DNA of 64,000 nucleotides, from the NCBI GenBank assembly GCA_037624485.1, contig JASJJC010000002.1, positions 1 to 64,000 on the forward strand, written 5' to 3'. A program made the translations under genes and the position numbers. Position 1 is the stretch's first letter. Each line of letters starts with the position of its first letter. Below the pieces are notes generated by a model. That model did no database searches. It had not been told where the DNA came from and saw only the letters and a list, made by a program, of their open reading frames with translations. The stretch comes from JAFMKE01 sp037624485. Lineage in GTDB: Bacteria; Bacteroidota; Bacteroidia; Chitinophagales; UBA8649. Positions 25,413 through 33,116 of the stretch are shown in pieces.

Positions 25413-26213
25413 ATGAATATACCTACAATGGCATCGATGATGGCTGAAGGCAAAAAACCAGAAATTCTTTTTTGGGTGGGATGCGCAGGAAGTTTCGACG
25501 ATAGAGCAAAGAAAATTACAAGAGCTTTTACCAAAATATTAAATGAGGTAGGAGTGAATTATGCTGTGTTGGGAACGGAGGAAAGTTGTACTGGAGATCC
25601 TGCAAAGCGAGCAGGTAATGAGTTTGCTTTTCAAATGGCCGCTTATCAGAATATCGAAGTACTTAATGCCTATGCCGTAAAAAAAATTGTTACTACATGC
25701 CCGCATTGCTTCAATATTCTGGCGAATGAATATCCTGAACTAGGAGGCGATTATGAAGTTATTCACCACAGTACTTTCTTGCAACAATTGATTGATGAAG
25801 GGAAAGTGAAAATGAAGGGTGGTGGCGAGTTTAAAGGCCGACGTATCACTTATCATGATTCGTGTTACTTAGGTCGCGCTAATGGTGTTTATGAAGCTCC
25901 TCGAAAGGTTTTAGAAGCATTAGATACAGAGTTAGTAGAAATGAAAAGCTGCAAAACCAAAGGGCTATGCTGCGGCGCTGGTGGGGCACAAATGTTTAAA
26001 GAGGACGAACCCGGTGAAAAGAGAATTAATGCTAAGCGTGCGGAAGAAGTGACTGATTCAAAAGCAGATATTGTTGCGGTAGCTTGTCCTTTTTGTATGA
26101 CCATGATGAAAGATGGAGTTACTTCTGATGATCCCCAAGCTCATTCGGTAAAAGTATTCGATCTAGCTGAACTGATTGCGCATGGACAAGGTTTAGAAGA
26201 TATAGGTGTGTAA
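25413..26213 (+). CDS. CCG-domain iron-sulfur protein, HdrB/GlpC-like subunit
   Basis: The 266-residue protein has two cysteine-rich (CCG) domains. The first has WVGCAGSFDDR, EESCTGDPAKR and TTCPHCFNIL; the second has YHDSCYLGR, KGLCCGAGGAQMF and ACPFCMTMM. Such domains hold the non-cubane [4Fe-4S] site of heterodisulfide reductase HdrB or act in succinate/glycerol-3-phosphate/glycolate oxidase complexes. It lies 85 bases after the membrane Fe-S gene and is very likely its partner. An ORF of unknown function follows after two bases. Confidence 0.85.
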   Translation: MNIPTMASMMAEGKKPEILFWVGCAGSFDDRAKKITRAFTKILNEVGVNYAVLGTEESCTGDPAKRAGNEFAFQMAAYQNIEVLNAYAVKKIVTTCPHCFNILANEYPELGGDYEVIHHSTFLQQLIDEGKVKMKGGGEFKGRRITYHDSCYLGRANGVYEAPRKVLEALDTELVEMKSCKTKGLCCGAGGAQMFKEDEPGEKRINAKRAEEVTDSKADIVAVACPFCMTMMKDGVTSDDPQAHSVKVFDLAELIAHGQGLEDIGV

Positions 26214-26215
26214 AA

Positions 26216-26692
26216 ATGAATAATACAGCTTCCAATAGACGAATATGGCTTTATCAAGTGAATCGCTTGTTAAGCCAAGAAGAACAAGACTTGTTGAATA
26301 AGGAAATGCAATCCTTTATCAATCAATGGGCAGCTCACGGCACACCCTTAAAGTCAAGCACTCAGATATTGCATAATAGTATTCTTGTTTTCGAGGTAGA
26401 TCAAAATCATGAAGCCGCAAGTGGATGTAGCATTGATAGTAGTGTTCGATTTGTTAAAGAGTTGGGTAAAAAATATGGTTTTAATGCATTTGACAGAAAT
26501 ACCTTCGCCTATTTAAAGGATGAACGTATTGCATTTACTTCAATACAAGAGCCTTCTAAAGCTAAAGGTGCGAAAGTGTTTAATTTGGCGCTCACTAACT
26601 CAGGTGAATTTGAAAATAACTTTTTGATAAATTTTGAAGACAGCGCTTGGGCTAAAATAGCTATTGACAATAGTTTTAAGTTTTCTCTTTAG
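26216..26692 (+). CDS. Conserved protein of unknown function
   Basis: The 158-residue soluble protein belongs to a Bacteroidota family recognisable by WLYQVNRLLSQEEQDLL, QWAAHGTPLKSS and EAASGCSIDSSVRFVKEL. Members are sometimes mislabelled as ABC transporter ATPases, but no Walker motif is present here. The conserved 'SGCSIDSS' segment with its cysteine is the most distinctive feature. The two-base spacing to the HdrB-like gene suggests co-expression. Its TAG overlaps the stop of the converging flavin oxidoreductase gene. Confidence 0.7.
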   Translation: MNNTASNRRIWLYQVNRLLSQEEQDLLNKEMQSFINQWAAHGTPLKSSTQILHNSILVFEVDQNHEAASGCSIDSSVRFVKELGKKYGFNAFDRNTFAYLKDERIAFTSIQEPSKAKGAKVFNLALTNSGEFENNFLINFEDSAWAKIAIDNSFKFSL

Positions 26693-27771
26693 TCTTGTAC
26701 GAAATTTGGCCAACGGCTCATGTAAATCAAGAATTTTTCTCCCAGCCCTTCCTGGATGAGGTGACTTCTTTTAACGGGTGTCTCAATAGTTTGAAAATCA
26801 GTATGATTCATAACCAATAGCGGAAAATCGTGATGAAGAATCGCAGATTTGCCAATGCCGACAAAATCAACTCCCTGGGATAGAATTTTTTTCACATCTT
26901 CGGTAGTGCTAATTTTTCCTGCTACTGTCAATAGGGTATGCTCCAGTCCTAATTCAGTAAAATGAGCAAGTAGTGTTTTGTCTTGGTGTACTTCTTCTTC
27001 AGGCATCTTTGAGCAATCCCATAAAGAGATATCTAAAAAATCTAAGGTTTTCTCCTTCTCAAATTCCATACAAAGTTGTTTAATCTCCGCTAATTTCATC
27101 CCCATTCTTTCCGGAGATAGGCGTAAACTTAAAATAAAATTTGGCTTGCATTGCTTGCGGATTCCATCTATGATTTCTTTAATAATTCTTACTCGGTTTT
27201 CTAAACTACCTCCATATCGATCAGTTCGATGATTATGCTCAGTGCTTAAAAATTGACAAAGAATATATCCATGTGCCCCATGAATCTGAACACCGTCATA
27301 TCCACTCTTTTCAGCACGAACAGCCGCTTCGACAAATCGATCTCTAAGGGTATGTACCTCATCAAGTCTTAAAGCTCTTGCACCAGTTTCTTCATTATCA
27401 GAAGGACATACAGGTTTTTCTCCAATCAATTTTTCAGGTGAGCGCATACCAGCATGATGCAATTGAATCATTGCTATACTTCCTTCAGCTTGGATACCTG
27501 CCGAAAGTCTTTTATGTCCTTCAATTTGCTCATCGTTAAAAATACCCAATTGACCAGGAAACCCTTTGCCCAAAGGATCTACATGTGAAGCACAAGTGCA
27601 AACTAAACCAAAGCCGCCTTTTGCTCGCATGACCAGCCATTGGTATTCATCTTCACTCAATTGACCATTTTCCTCGCTCTGTGTATTAGTCATCGGTGCT
27701 AACATAAACCGATTGTTTAAGGTTTTACCAGAAGGAAAAGTGATAGGACTGTTGAGTTTGGTTGCTGGCAT
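26689..27771 (-). CDS. NADH:flavin oxidoreductase, old yellow enzyme family
   Basis: The 360-residue FMN-dependent TIM-barrel ene-reductase shows APMTNTQSEENG near the N terminus, the HHAG motif (IQLHHAGMRS), the catalytic HGAHGYILCQFLS, NHRTDRYGGSLENRVRI, and the C-terminal phosphate-binding region GVDFVGIGKSAILHHDFP. These place it in the OYE/2,4-dienoyl-CoA reductase-like class without the extra Fe-S/NAD domain. It probably reduces activated double bonds; the natural substrate is unknown. It is transcribed alone, divergently from miaB. Confidence 0.88.
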   Translation of the reverse strand: MPATKLNSPITFPSGKTLNNRFMLAPMTNTQSEENGQLSEDEYQWLVMRAKGGFGLVCTCASHVDPLGKGFPGQLGIFNDEQIEGHKRLSAGIQAEGSIAMIQLHHAGMRSPEKLIGEKPVCPSDNEETGARALRLDEVHTLRDRFVEAAVRAEKSGYDGVQIHGAHGYILCQFLSTEHNHRTDRYGGSLENRVRIIKEIIDGIRKQCKPNFILSLRLSPERMGMKLAEIKQLCMEFEKEKTLDFLDISLWDCSKMPEEEVHQDKTLLAHFTELGLEHTLLTVAGKISTTEDVKKILSQGVDFVGIGKSAILHHDFPLLVMNHTDFQTIETPVKRSHLIQEGLGEKFLIYMSRWPNFVQD

Positions 27772-27873
27772 AATACTTTTGATTGAAATTAGTTAATTGA
27801 AATTTAAGTGATAATGTTCACGCAAAATAAATTATAAAAAAGCGCTTAAAAAAACTTAAGACCAAATAATAAT

Positions 27874-27888
27874 CTGCCAAACTGTCAG
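27874..27888. promoter_or_regulatory. Inverted repeat CTGCCA-AAC-TGTCAG upstream of miaB
   Basis: The arms CTGCCA and TGTCAG are complementary except for one position and are separated by three bases. The repeat lies about 20 bases before a TATATTTA element (27908-27915) and 45 bases before the miaB ATG, where an operator would overlap the -33 region. The left arm plus spacer (CTGnCAAACT) also occurs upstream of groES at 32712. Confidence 0.35.
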
Positions 27889-27933
27889 TTCTATTTCTCA
27901 TTTTACTTATATTTACAATCCTTAAAACACGAG

Positions 27934-29415
27934 ATGCCTGATTTATATAACAATAAAATTCCCTTTGAATTGCATGCCAAGTCTATGGATGAATCCATGC
28001 AGGGGAATGCGCTTGAACTTGAGCGCCCGGCAGATATCAGGAGTAATGGAAAGAAATACTACATTGAAAGTTATGGATGTGCCATGAACTTCGCAGACAG
28101 TGAAGTTGTAGCTTCGATATTAGGGAATAGTGGCTATGATGCCACAAAAGATTATAATGAAGCAGATTTGGTATTTATAAATACTTGCTCCATACGGGAT
28201 AAAGCAGAACAAACTATTCGCAAACGACTGATGCACTTTAAAAGTGTAAAAAAGAGGAATAAAGGCGCTTTAGTTGGGGTGTTGGGTTGCATGGCCGAAA
28301 GGTTAAAAGATAAGTTTTTAGAAGAGGAACAATTGGTAGATATGGTCATTGGCCCAGACGCTTATCGATCGCTTCCGGATTTAATCGTAGAAGCCGAATC
28401 TGGTCAAAAAACAATAAATGTACTCTTATCTCGAGATGAGACTTATGCAGATATCAACCCTGTCCGTCTAAACTCCAATGGAGTCAATGCATTTGTTTCA
28501 ATTACAAGAGGATGTGATAATATTTGCTCGTTTTGCGTAGTACCACAGACCAGAGGAAGAGAGAGAAGTCGCCATCCAGATAGTATACTTGCAGAAGTTC
28601 AGCATTTATATGATAATGGGTATAAGGAAGTAACTTTACTTGGACAAAATGTGGATTCTTACCGGTGGAGCGAAGATGAAAAAATTAGAGGCAAAAAGCT
28701 AATAGAACTTAGAGATACCGATAAGGTCTTTAATTTTGCCAATCTTTTGGAAGAGGTCGCTAAACTTGCACCTGATTTAAGGGTTCGGTTTTCAACTTCC
28801 CATCCCAAAGATATGCATGACAATGTGCTTCACACTATTGCTAAATATCCAAATATCTGCAACAATGTACATTTGCCAGTTCAAAGTGGTAATAGTGAAC
28901 TATTGAAAAAAATGAATAGAGGATACACCAGAGAATATTATTTGGATAGAATAGAAGCTATTCGAAGAATTATTCCTGGATGTACTATATCAACAGATAT
29001 TATAACCGGTTTTTGTGGGGAAACAAATGCACAGCACAGCGAGACAATTTCATTAATGGAAGCCGTGAAGTATAATCTATCTTACATGTATTTTTATTCC
29101 GAGCGACCAGGTACTTTAGCTGCAAAACGCTACGAGGACGATGTGCCGGAAGAATTAAAGAAAAGTAGGCTAACTGAGGTTATTTCGCTGCAGAAAAAGC
29201 ATTCCCTTGCGCACAATAAAAATATGGTAGGGGAAACAGTTGAAGTCCTGGTAGAGAAGTACTCCAAGAAAAGTGAGGATGACCTCGCAGGAAGAGATAA
29301 TAGAATTAATATGGTCGTTTTTCCGAAAGGAAATGCAAAACCAGGGGATTATGTAAAAGTAAAAATAACAGCTTGTACATCAAATGTTTTGTTAGGAAGA
29401 ATGATAGAAGAGTAA
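27934..29415 (+). CDS. miaB: tRNA-2-methylthio-N6-isopentenyladenosine synthase MiaB
   Basis: The 493-residue radical-SAM methylthiotransferase adds the 2-methylthio group to isopentenyl-A37 of tRNAs that read codons beginning with U. The order is the N-terminal UPF0004 domain with its cluster-binding cysteines (ESYGCAMNFADSE, INTCSIRDKAE, VLGCMAERLK), the radical-SAM motif CDNICSFC, the TIM barrel (VTLLGQNVDSY, HLPVQSGNSELLKKMNRGY) and the C-terminal TRAM domain (ENTVEVLVEK-like, GETVEVLVEKYSKKS). Length is normal for Bacteroidota. It is the first gene of the cluster running to secG. Confidence 0.95.
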   Translation: MPDLYNNKIPFELHAKSMDESMQGNALELERPADIRSNGKKYYIESYGCAMNFADSEVVASILGNSGYDATKDYNEADLVFINTCSIRDKAEQTIRKRLMHFKSVKKRNKGALVGVLGCMAERLKDKFLEEEQLVDMVIGPDAYRSLPDLIVEAESGQKTINVLLSRDETYADINPVRLNSNGVNAFVSITRGCDNICSFCVVPQTRGRERSRHPDSILAEVQHLYDNGYKEVTLLGQNVDSYRWSEDEKIRGKKLIELRDTDKVFNFANLLEEVAKLAPDLRVRFSTSHPKDMHDNVLHTIAKYPNICNNVHLPVQSGNSELLKKMNRGYTREYYLDRIEAIRRIIPGCTISTDIITGFCGETNAQHSETISLMEAVKYNLSYMYFYSERPGTLAAKRYEDDVPEELKKSRLTEVISLQKKHSLAHNKNMVGETVEVLVEKYSKKSEDDLAGRDNRINMVVFPKGNAKPGDYVKVKITACTSNVLLGRMIEE

Positions 29416-29502
29416 AAAAGTATAAATTTAATTAATGGATATTGGTCAATGGCATAATATTAGATTGCCTATCAGCCATATAGCTAATTTATTTAAAAAC
29501 AA

Positions 29503-30738
29503 ATGAGCACACAAAGTATAAAACAACGTTTTGGGATAATTGGGAATTCGTCAGCATTAAACTTTGCTATCAGCATTGCGGAACGTGTTGCGCCAACTAA
29601 TCTCTCAGTTCTCATAAGTGGAGAAAGTGGAACAGGTAAGGAGGTCTTTTCTCAAATTATTCATCAACTAAGTGCTAGAAAACATAATAAATTTATCGCA
29701 GTAAACTGCGGGGCAATTCCTGAAGGCACGATTGATTCTGAACTGTTCGGACATGAAAAAGGATCTTTTACTGGTGCTAACGATAAAAGAAAAGGATATT
29801 TCGAGACGGTTGATGGAGGTACTATATTTTTGGATGAAATTGGCGAAATGCCAATTGGCACACAATCTCGCTTGTTGAGAGTGCTAGAAACAGGTGAATT
29901 TATAAAAGTGGGTTCTTCTCAAGTTCAAAAAACAGATGTTCGCGTAGTTGCAGCTACTAATAAAAACCTTTTAAAAGATATTCAAAAAGGGAAATTCAGA
30001 GAGGACTTGTATTACCGCTTAAGCACCGTTCAAATTGAAATGCCAGCGTTGCGAGATCGAGGAGAAGATATTGAACTGCTTTTCCGAAAGTTTTCATCTG
30101 ATTTCGCCGAAAAGAATCGTTCGCACAATATTCGATTAATGCCTGATGCAGCATCCGTGTTAAAAAGATATGCTTGGCCAGGAAATGTTCGTCAATTAAA
30201 AAATATTGCTGAGCAATGTGCAATTTTAAGCGATCAAGTAGAGTTAAATGGAGCAGAACTTTCCAGATTTATACCAGACAACCCAAGCAACTTACCAAAA
30301 CTAATAGATAGTAAAGGTTCGCAGGATAATTTTTCAGAACGAGAGATTCTGTATAAAATTATGTTTGATTTAAAAAATGATATGAATGAGCTGAAAAAGT
30401 TTGTTTTACAAATGGCCAAGTCTAAGGGTTTTTCCACTGATGCAATACAAGATGTAGGGCAAGAAAGCAATAATGAGATCGAGCAGCTGCCTCAGAGCTA
30501 TTCGGGGCAAGTCAAGAGCGAGGCGGAAAGTAAGGCAGCTTTTATTATCCAAAACAATGACAATTTTAATGAAAGTGAGGAGGTCGAGGAGACCTTGTCT
30601 TTAGCAGATATGGAAAAGATGATGATCATAAAATCTTTAGAGAAATTTAAAGGGAAGCGTAAAAATGCAGCTGATGAATTGGGTATTTCTGAGCGTACCT
30701 TATATCGTAAAATAAAGGAATACGAAATTAACTTATGA
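29503..30738 (+). CDS. Sigma-54-dependent transcriptional activator (AAA+), no receiver domain
   Basis: The 411-residue enhancer-binding protein consists of an AAA+ sigma-54 interaction domain from near the N terminus: Walker A GESGTGKE (40-47), the sigma-54-contacting loop GSFTGA (87-92), Walker B TIFLDEIG (107-114), and the arginine-finger and sensor region FREDLYYRLS, then WPGNVRQLKN. A long linker follows, then a Fis-type helix-turn-helix at the C terminus (NAADELGISERTLYRKIKEY). There is no N-terminal receiver, GAF or PAS domain, so activity is probably set by expression or protein partners. It overlaps lptE by four bases. A sigma-54-type promoter stands 2 kb downstream before groES. Confidence 0.92.
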   Translation: MSTQSIKQRFGIIGNSSALNFAISIAERVAPTNLSVLISGESGTGKEVFSQIIHQLSARKHNKFIAVNCGAIPEGTIDSELFGHEKGSFTGANDKRKGYFETVDGGTIFLDEIGEMPIGTQSRLLRVLETGEFIKVGSSQVQKTDVRVVAATNKNLLKDIQKGKFREDLYYRLSTVQIEMPALRDRGEDIELLFRKFSSDFAEKNRSHNIRLMPDAASVLKRYAWPGNVRQLKNIAEQCAILSDQVELNGAELSRFIPDNPSNLPKLIDSKGSQDNFSEREILYKIMFDLKNDMNELKKFVLQMAKSKGFSTDAIQDVGQESNNEIEQLPQSYSGQVKSEAESKAAFIIQNNDNFNESEEVEETLSLADMEKMMIIKSLEKFKGKRKNAADELGISERTLYRKIKEYEINL

Positions 30739-31235
30739 GAATTTTAGTAAGCATATTAAGTTTGTTTGTAGCACTTAGTGCCTGCAAAGTATACAGTTTT
30801 ACTGGAGCAAATATCAATCCGGATATTGGTACAATATCAGTTGCCTACATTTATAATAAAAGTGGCAATGGTCCCGCGAGTGCAAGTGACGTTTTCACTA
30901 ATCTATTGAAAGACAAAATGAATACCAATACCAACCTCAAGATGATTAACGCGAATGGAGATGTGCATTTTTCTGGAGAGATTTCAAATTACAATTATAC
31001 CATTCAAGCACCATCTGGAAATACAAGTTCGGATTTAAGACGAATCACGATTTCAGTTACCATCAATTTTTATAATCGAGTAGATGAGACAGATAGTTTC
31101 GAGCAAAAGAAATTCACACGCTTTGCAGATTATCCAGTTGGTGAAGATTTGACCGCCGTTGAGGAGACAATAATTACAGAAATAAGCACACAACTCGTAG
31201 ATGATATTTTCAATCAAGCATTTGTAAAGTGGTAA
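30735..31235 (+). CDS. lptE: LPS-assembly lipoprotein LptE family
   Basis: The 166-residue lipoprotein has a lipobox LSAC (Cys17) after a hydrophobic leader. The mature part (FTGANINPDIGTISVAYIYN ... FTNLLKDKMN ... GEISNYNYTIQAP ... RITISVTINFYN) fits the Bacteroidota LptE family, which plugs the LptD barrel and delivers LPS to the outer-membrane surface. The start overlaps the sigma-54 activator stop (ATGA), and the order activator-lptE-TPR-secG recurs in this phylum. Confidence 0.85.
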   Translation: MRILVSILSLFVALSACKVYSFTGANINPDIGTISVAYIYNKSGNGPASASDVFTNLLKDKMNTNTNLKMINANGDVHFSGEISNYNYTIQAPSGNTSSDLRRITISVTINFYNRVDETDSFEQKKFTRFADYPVGEDLTAVEETIITEISTQLVDDIFNQAFVKW

Positions 31236-32101
31236 ATAAAAATTACATAGAATCCATTCAATCTCTTGAAAAAAACCAAGTACCCGCATTGGATCAGTTG
31301 TGGATTGATAAAATGCTGAATAAATACCCTTGTTTTCATGGCATGTTTTTATTGAAGGGAATTTATTTAAAGCAACAAGATGAAGAGCATTATGAGCAAG
31401 CTCTCCCTAATATAGCAGTTCACGTGAATGATAGAACAGTTTTATATGATCTTGTCCATCGAAAATACGGTGTTATAAAATCAAAAAAATCAACTTCGCT
31501 AGTAAACAAAATCAGTCCTATAAAAGAAGATGTCCTTGTTCCAAATGAGCCCGTTATAGACGAGAATAGTGAAGATTTAAAATCATTGGTGCAAGCCATT
31601 CGCTCCAATCGAAAGAAGCAAACCTCTTCGCAAGCAAAGGAAAGAAGCCCGAAGAATATAGAAGGTTCGGTAAACAAAAATAAATCTAAATCCAAACGGG
31701 AGAAACCGTTGGCGCCTAGGAAGAAGGACCAGGATAAGAAGATACAAGCCACTAATTCGTTTACGGATTGGCTGAAAAATCAAAAACCGGTTGACTTAGC
31801 TAGTCAATCCCAAGTGCCAATAGACCCAGCGGTTAGCCGTGAAGCGGAGTTGATTCTTGAGGCGAAGCGATCGTCGTTTAAATTAGAAGACTTTCTTGTC
31901 AATCAAATCCAACGCAAGCAGAACAAGAAAGAAGGAGCTAGCGTGACTCGTATTAATGCCGTAAGTGAAACTTATGCTAAAATTCTTGCTAATCAAGGAA
32001 AATTAGAGCAAGCAATAAGTATTTATAAAGAGCTCAGTATAAAATATCCGAAAAAAAGTTCTATTTTTGCACGTCAAATAGAGAAATTAAAACCTAATTA
32101 A
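31229..32101 (+). CDS. Conserved protein with C-terminal TPR-like repeat
   Basis: The 290-residue protein starts with GTG (31229) inside the end of lptE. The N-terminal 80 residues are helical (LDQLWIDKMLNKYPCFHGMF). The middle (about 110-175) is low-complexity and Lys/Arg/Ser-rich, probably disordered. The C-terminal 60 residues contain a TPR unit (ETYAKILANQGKLEQAISIY). It is conserved in this position between lptE and secG in Bacteroidota, with no known function. No signal peptide is present. Confidence 0.7.
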   Translation: MVNKNYIESIQSLEKNQVPALDQLWIDKMLNKYPCFHGMFLLKGIYLKQQDEEHYEQALPNIAVHVNDRTVLYDLVHRKYGVIKSKKSTSLVNKISPIKEDVLVPNEPVIDENSEDLKSLVQAIRSNRKKQTSSQAKERSPKNIEGSVNKNKSKSKREKPLAPRKKDQDKKIQATNSFTDWLKNQKPVDLASQSQVPIDPAVSREAELILEAKRSSFKLEDFLVNQIQRKQNKKEGASVTRINAVSETYAKILANQGKLEQAISIYKELSIKYPKKSSIFARQIEKLKPN

Positions 32102-32103
32102 TC

Positions 32104-32451
32104 ATGTATATTGTCATTTCAATTGTAATCCTTTTACTTTGCGTACTTCTTAGTTTAGTAGTATTGGTTCAAAACCCAAAAGGTGGTGGACTAACTCAAT
32201 CTTTAGGAGGTGTAAGTTCTCAAGTATTTGGCGCCAAAAATTCTGCCGGTTTAGTAGAAAAAGTGACCTGGTACCTAGCTTTAGCGATTGTTGTTCTTAG
32301 CATGTCTTCAGTTATGTTTATTTCAGGAGAAACAAGTTTTGATGAGATCGAACGTTCAGATGCCGAAATTTTTAACGAAGAGGGTGACTTTAATCCTAAT
32401 CAGGAAGTAGAGTCCTTGGACTTACCTGTTCTGCCTACGGAAGGGGAATAG
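32104..32451 (+). CDS. secG: Preprotein translocase subunit SecG
   Basis: The 115-residue protein has two membrane helices (residues 3-23 and 52-73) separated by the SecG hallmark VLVQNPKGGGLTQSLGG. SecG assists SecYE/SecA-driven export across the cytoplasmic membrane. The acidic C-terminal tail (about 35 residues) is longer than in E. coli SecG, as is typical for Bacteroidota. It is two bases after the TPR-like gene and is ended by a strong terminator. Confidence 0.93.
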   Translation: MYIVISIVILLLCVLLSLVVLVQNPKGGGLTQSLGGVSSQVFGAKNSAGLVEKVTWYLALAIVVLSMSSVMFISGETSFDEIERSDAEIFNEEGDFNPNQEVESLDLPVLPTEGE

Positions 32452-32474
32452 AAAGTTCTTCCAATCATTTATAG

Positions 32475-32511
32475 AAAAGCGCCCATTGAATTCAGTTAAT
32501 GGGCGCTTTTT
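32475..32511 (+). terminator. Rho-independent terminator of the miaB-secG cluster
   Basis: The perfect 13-base inverted repeat AAAAGCGCCCATT (32475-32487) and AATGGGCGCTTTT (32498-32510), with a 10-base loop and terminal T run, lies 24 bases after the secG stop. Confidence 0.93.
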
Positions 32512-32647
32512 AGTTGGGGCTTTAGTGAAAAGCCATTTATTTAATATTTACGAAACCTTAACCTTATCAATATTAATTTTATTGATGTCCTCGTTGTTTC
32601 TTTCATCTTGCTGATACTTTGTGGATAAGGCATAATAAAACTGATTG

Positions 32648-32717
32648 CTGACCTAAACCGACAATTTTTCACCTCATTTTTCACTTAAACTGACACAATG
32701 TTCATGTAATACTGACA
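32648..32717 (+). repeat. Four CTGACA-like direct repeats upstream of groES
   Basis: Copies are CTGACC at 32648, CCGACA at 32658, CTGACA at 32690 and CTGACA at 32712. Their spacings of 10, 32 and 22 bases are close to whole helical turns, so the copies would face one side of the helix. They lie about 20-90 bases upstream of the sigma-54-type promoter, where an enhancer-binding protein could act. The rest of the 343-base gap between secG and groES holds the terminator, the promoter and otherwise featureless AT-rich sequence. Confidence 0.4.
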
Positions 32718-32728
32718 AACTTACTTCT

Positions 32729-32754
32729 TTAGCACTTGGCACAAAAAGTGCTTG
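32729..32754. promoter_or_regulatory. CIRCE-like inverted repeat over the groESL promoter
   Basis: TTAGCACTT (32729-32737) and AAGTGCTTG (32746-32754) contain perfect seven-base arms AGCACTT/AAGTGCT around an eight-base spacer. The left half equals the CIRCE half-site TTAGCACT bound by HrcA, but the true CIRCE spacer is nine bases and the right half is degenerate. It coincides with the sigma-54 element, so part of the symmetry may come from that motif. Confidence 0.3.
32736..32753 (+). promoter_or_regulatory. Sigma-54 (-24/-12) promoter of groESL
   Basis: TTGGCACAAAAAGTGCTT matches the sigma-54 consensus TTGGCACGnnnnTTGCW with two mismatches. The invariant GG (32738-32739) and GC (32750-32751) are exactly ten bases apart. 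The predicted transcription start is near 32763, giving a leader of about 30 bases before the groES ATG at 32795. No TAnnTTTG element was found in this gap. Confidence 0.6.
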
Positions 32755-32794
32755 ATAAGGAGTGTACAATTAAAAACTAAAAATTGATATACTT

Positions 32795-33085
32795 ATGAGC
32801 AAGATTAACATTAAACCAATAGCAGGTACAAACAACAGAGTTGTTGTTCTCCCTACTGCTGCAGAAGAAACGACGGTGAGTGGAATAATTATTCCAGATT
32901 CAGCACAAGAGAAGCCTCAAAAAGGAGAAGTTATTTCAGTTAGTGATGAAGATGAGAAAATGATGAAACCGAAAGTAAAAACAGGAGATATCGTTCTTTA
33001 CGGTAAATATTCTGGTACAGAAGTAAGTATTGATGGTAAAGATTATCTAATCATGCGTGAGTCAGATATCATGGCAATTGTTTAA
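32795..33085 (+). CDS. groES: Co-chaperonin GroES
   Basis: The 96-residue subunit forms the heptameric lid of the GroEL chamber. The mobile loop that contacts GroEL is visible as ETTVSGIIIPD (about residues 25-35), followed by EKPQKGEVISV and the C-terminal VLYGKYSGTEVSIDGKDYLIMRESDIMAI. Length is standard. It is co-transcribed with groEL 31 bases downstream and preceded by a sigma-54-type promoter rather than an obvious TAnnTTTG promoter. Confidence 0.97.
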   Translation: MSKINIKPIAGTNNRVVVLPTAAEETTVSGIIIPDSAQEKPQKGEVISVSDEDEKMMKPKVKTGDIVLYGKYSGTEVSIDGKDYLIMRESDIMAIV

Positions 33086-33116
33086 TTGAATTGAAAAACT
33101 AAAAAACTTAAAGAAG

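Noticed and set aside
29440..29470. GGCATAATATT occurs before the sigma-54 activator gene and again near 39295 before the START protein gene.
   Set aside because: The 11 shared AT-rich bases are not enough to claim a repeat. The spacing does not fit sigma-54 or TAnnTTTG promoters.
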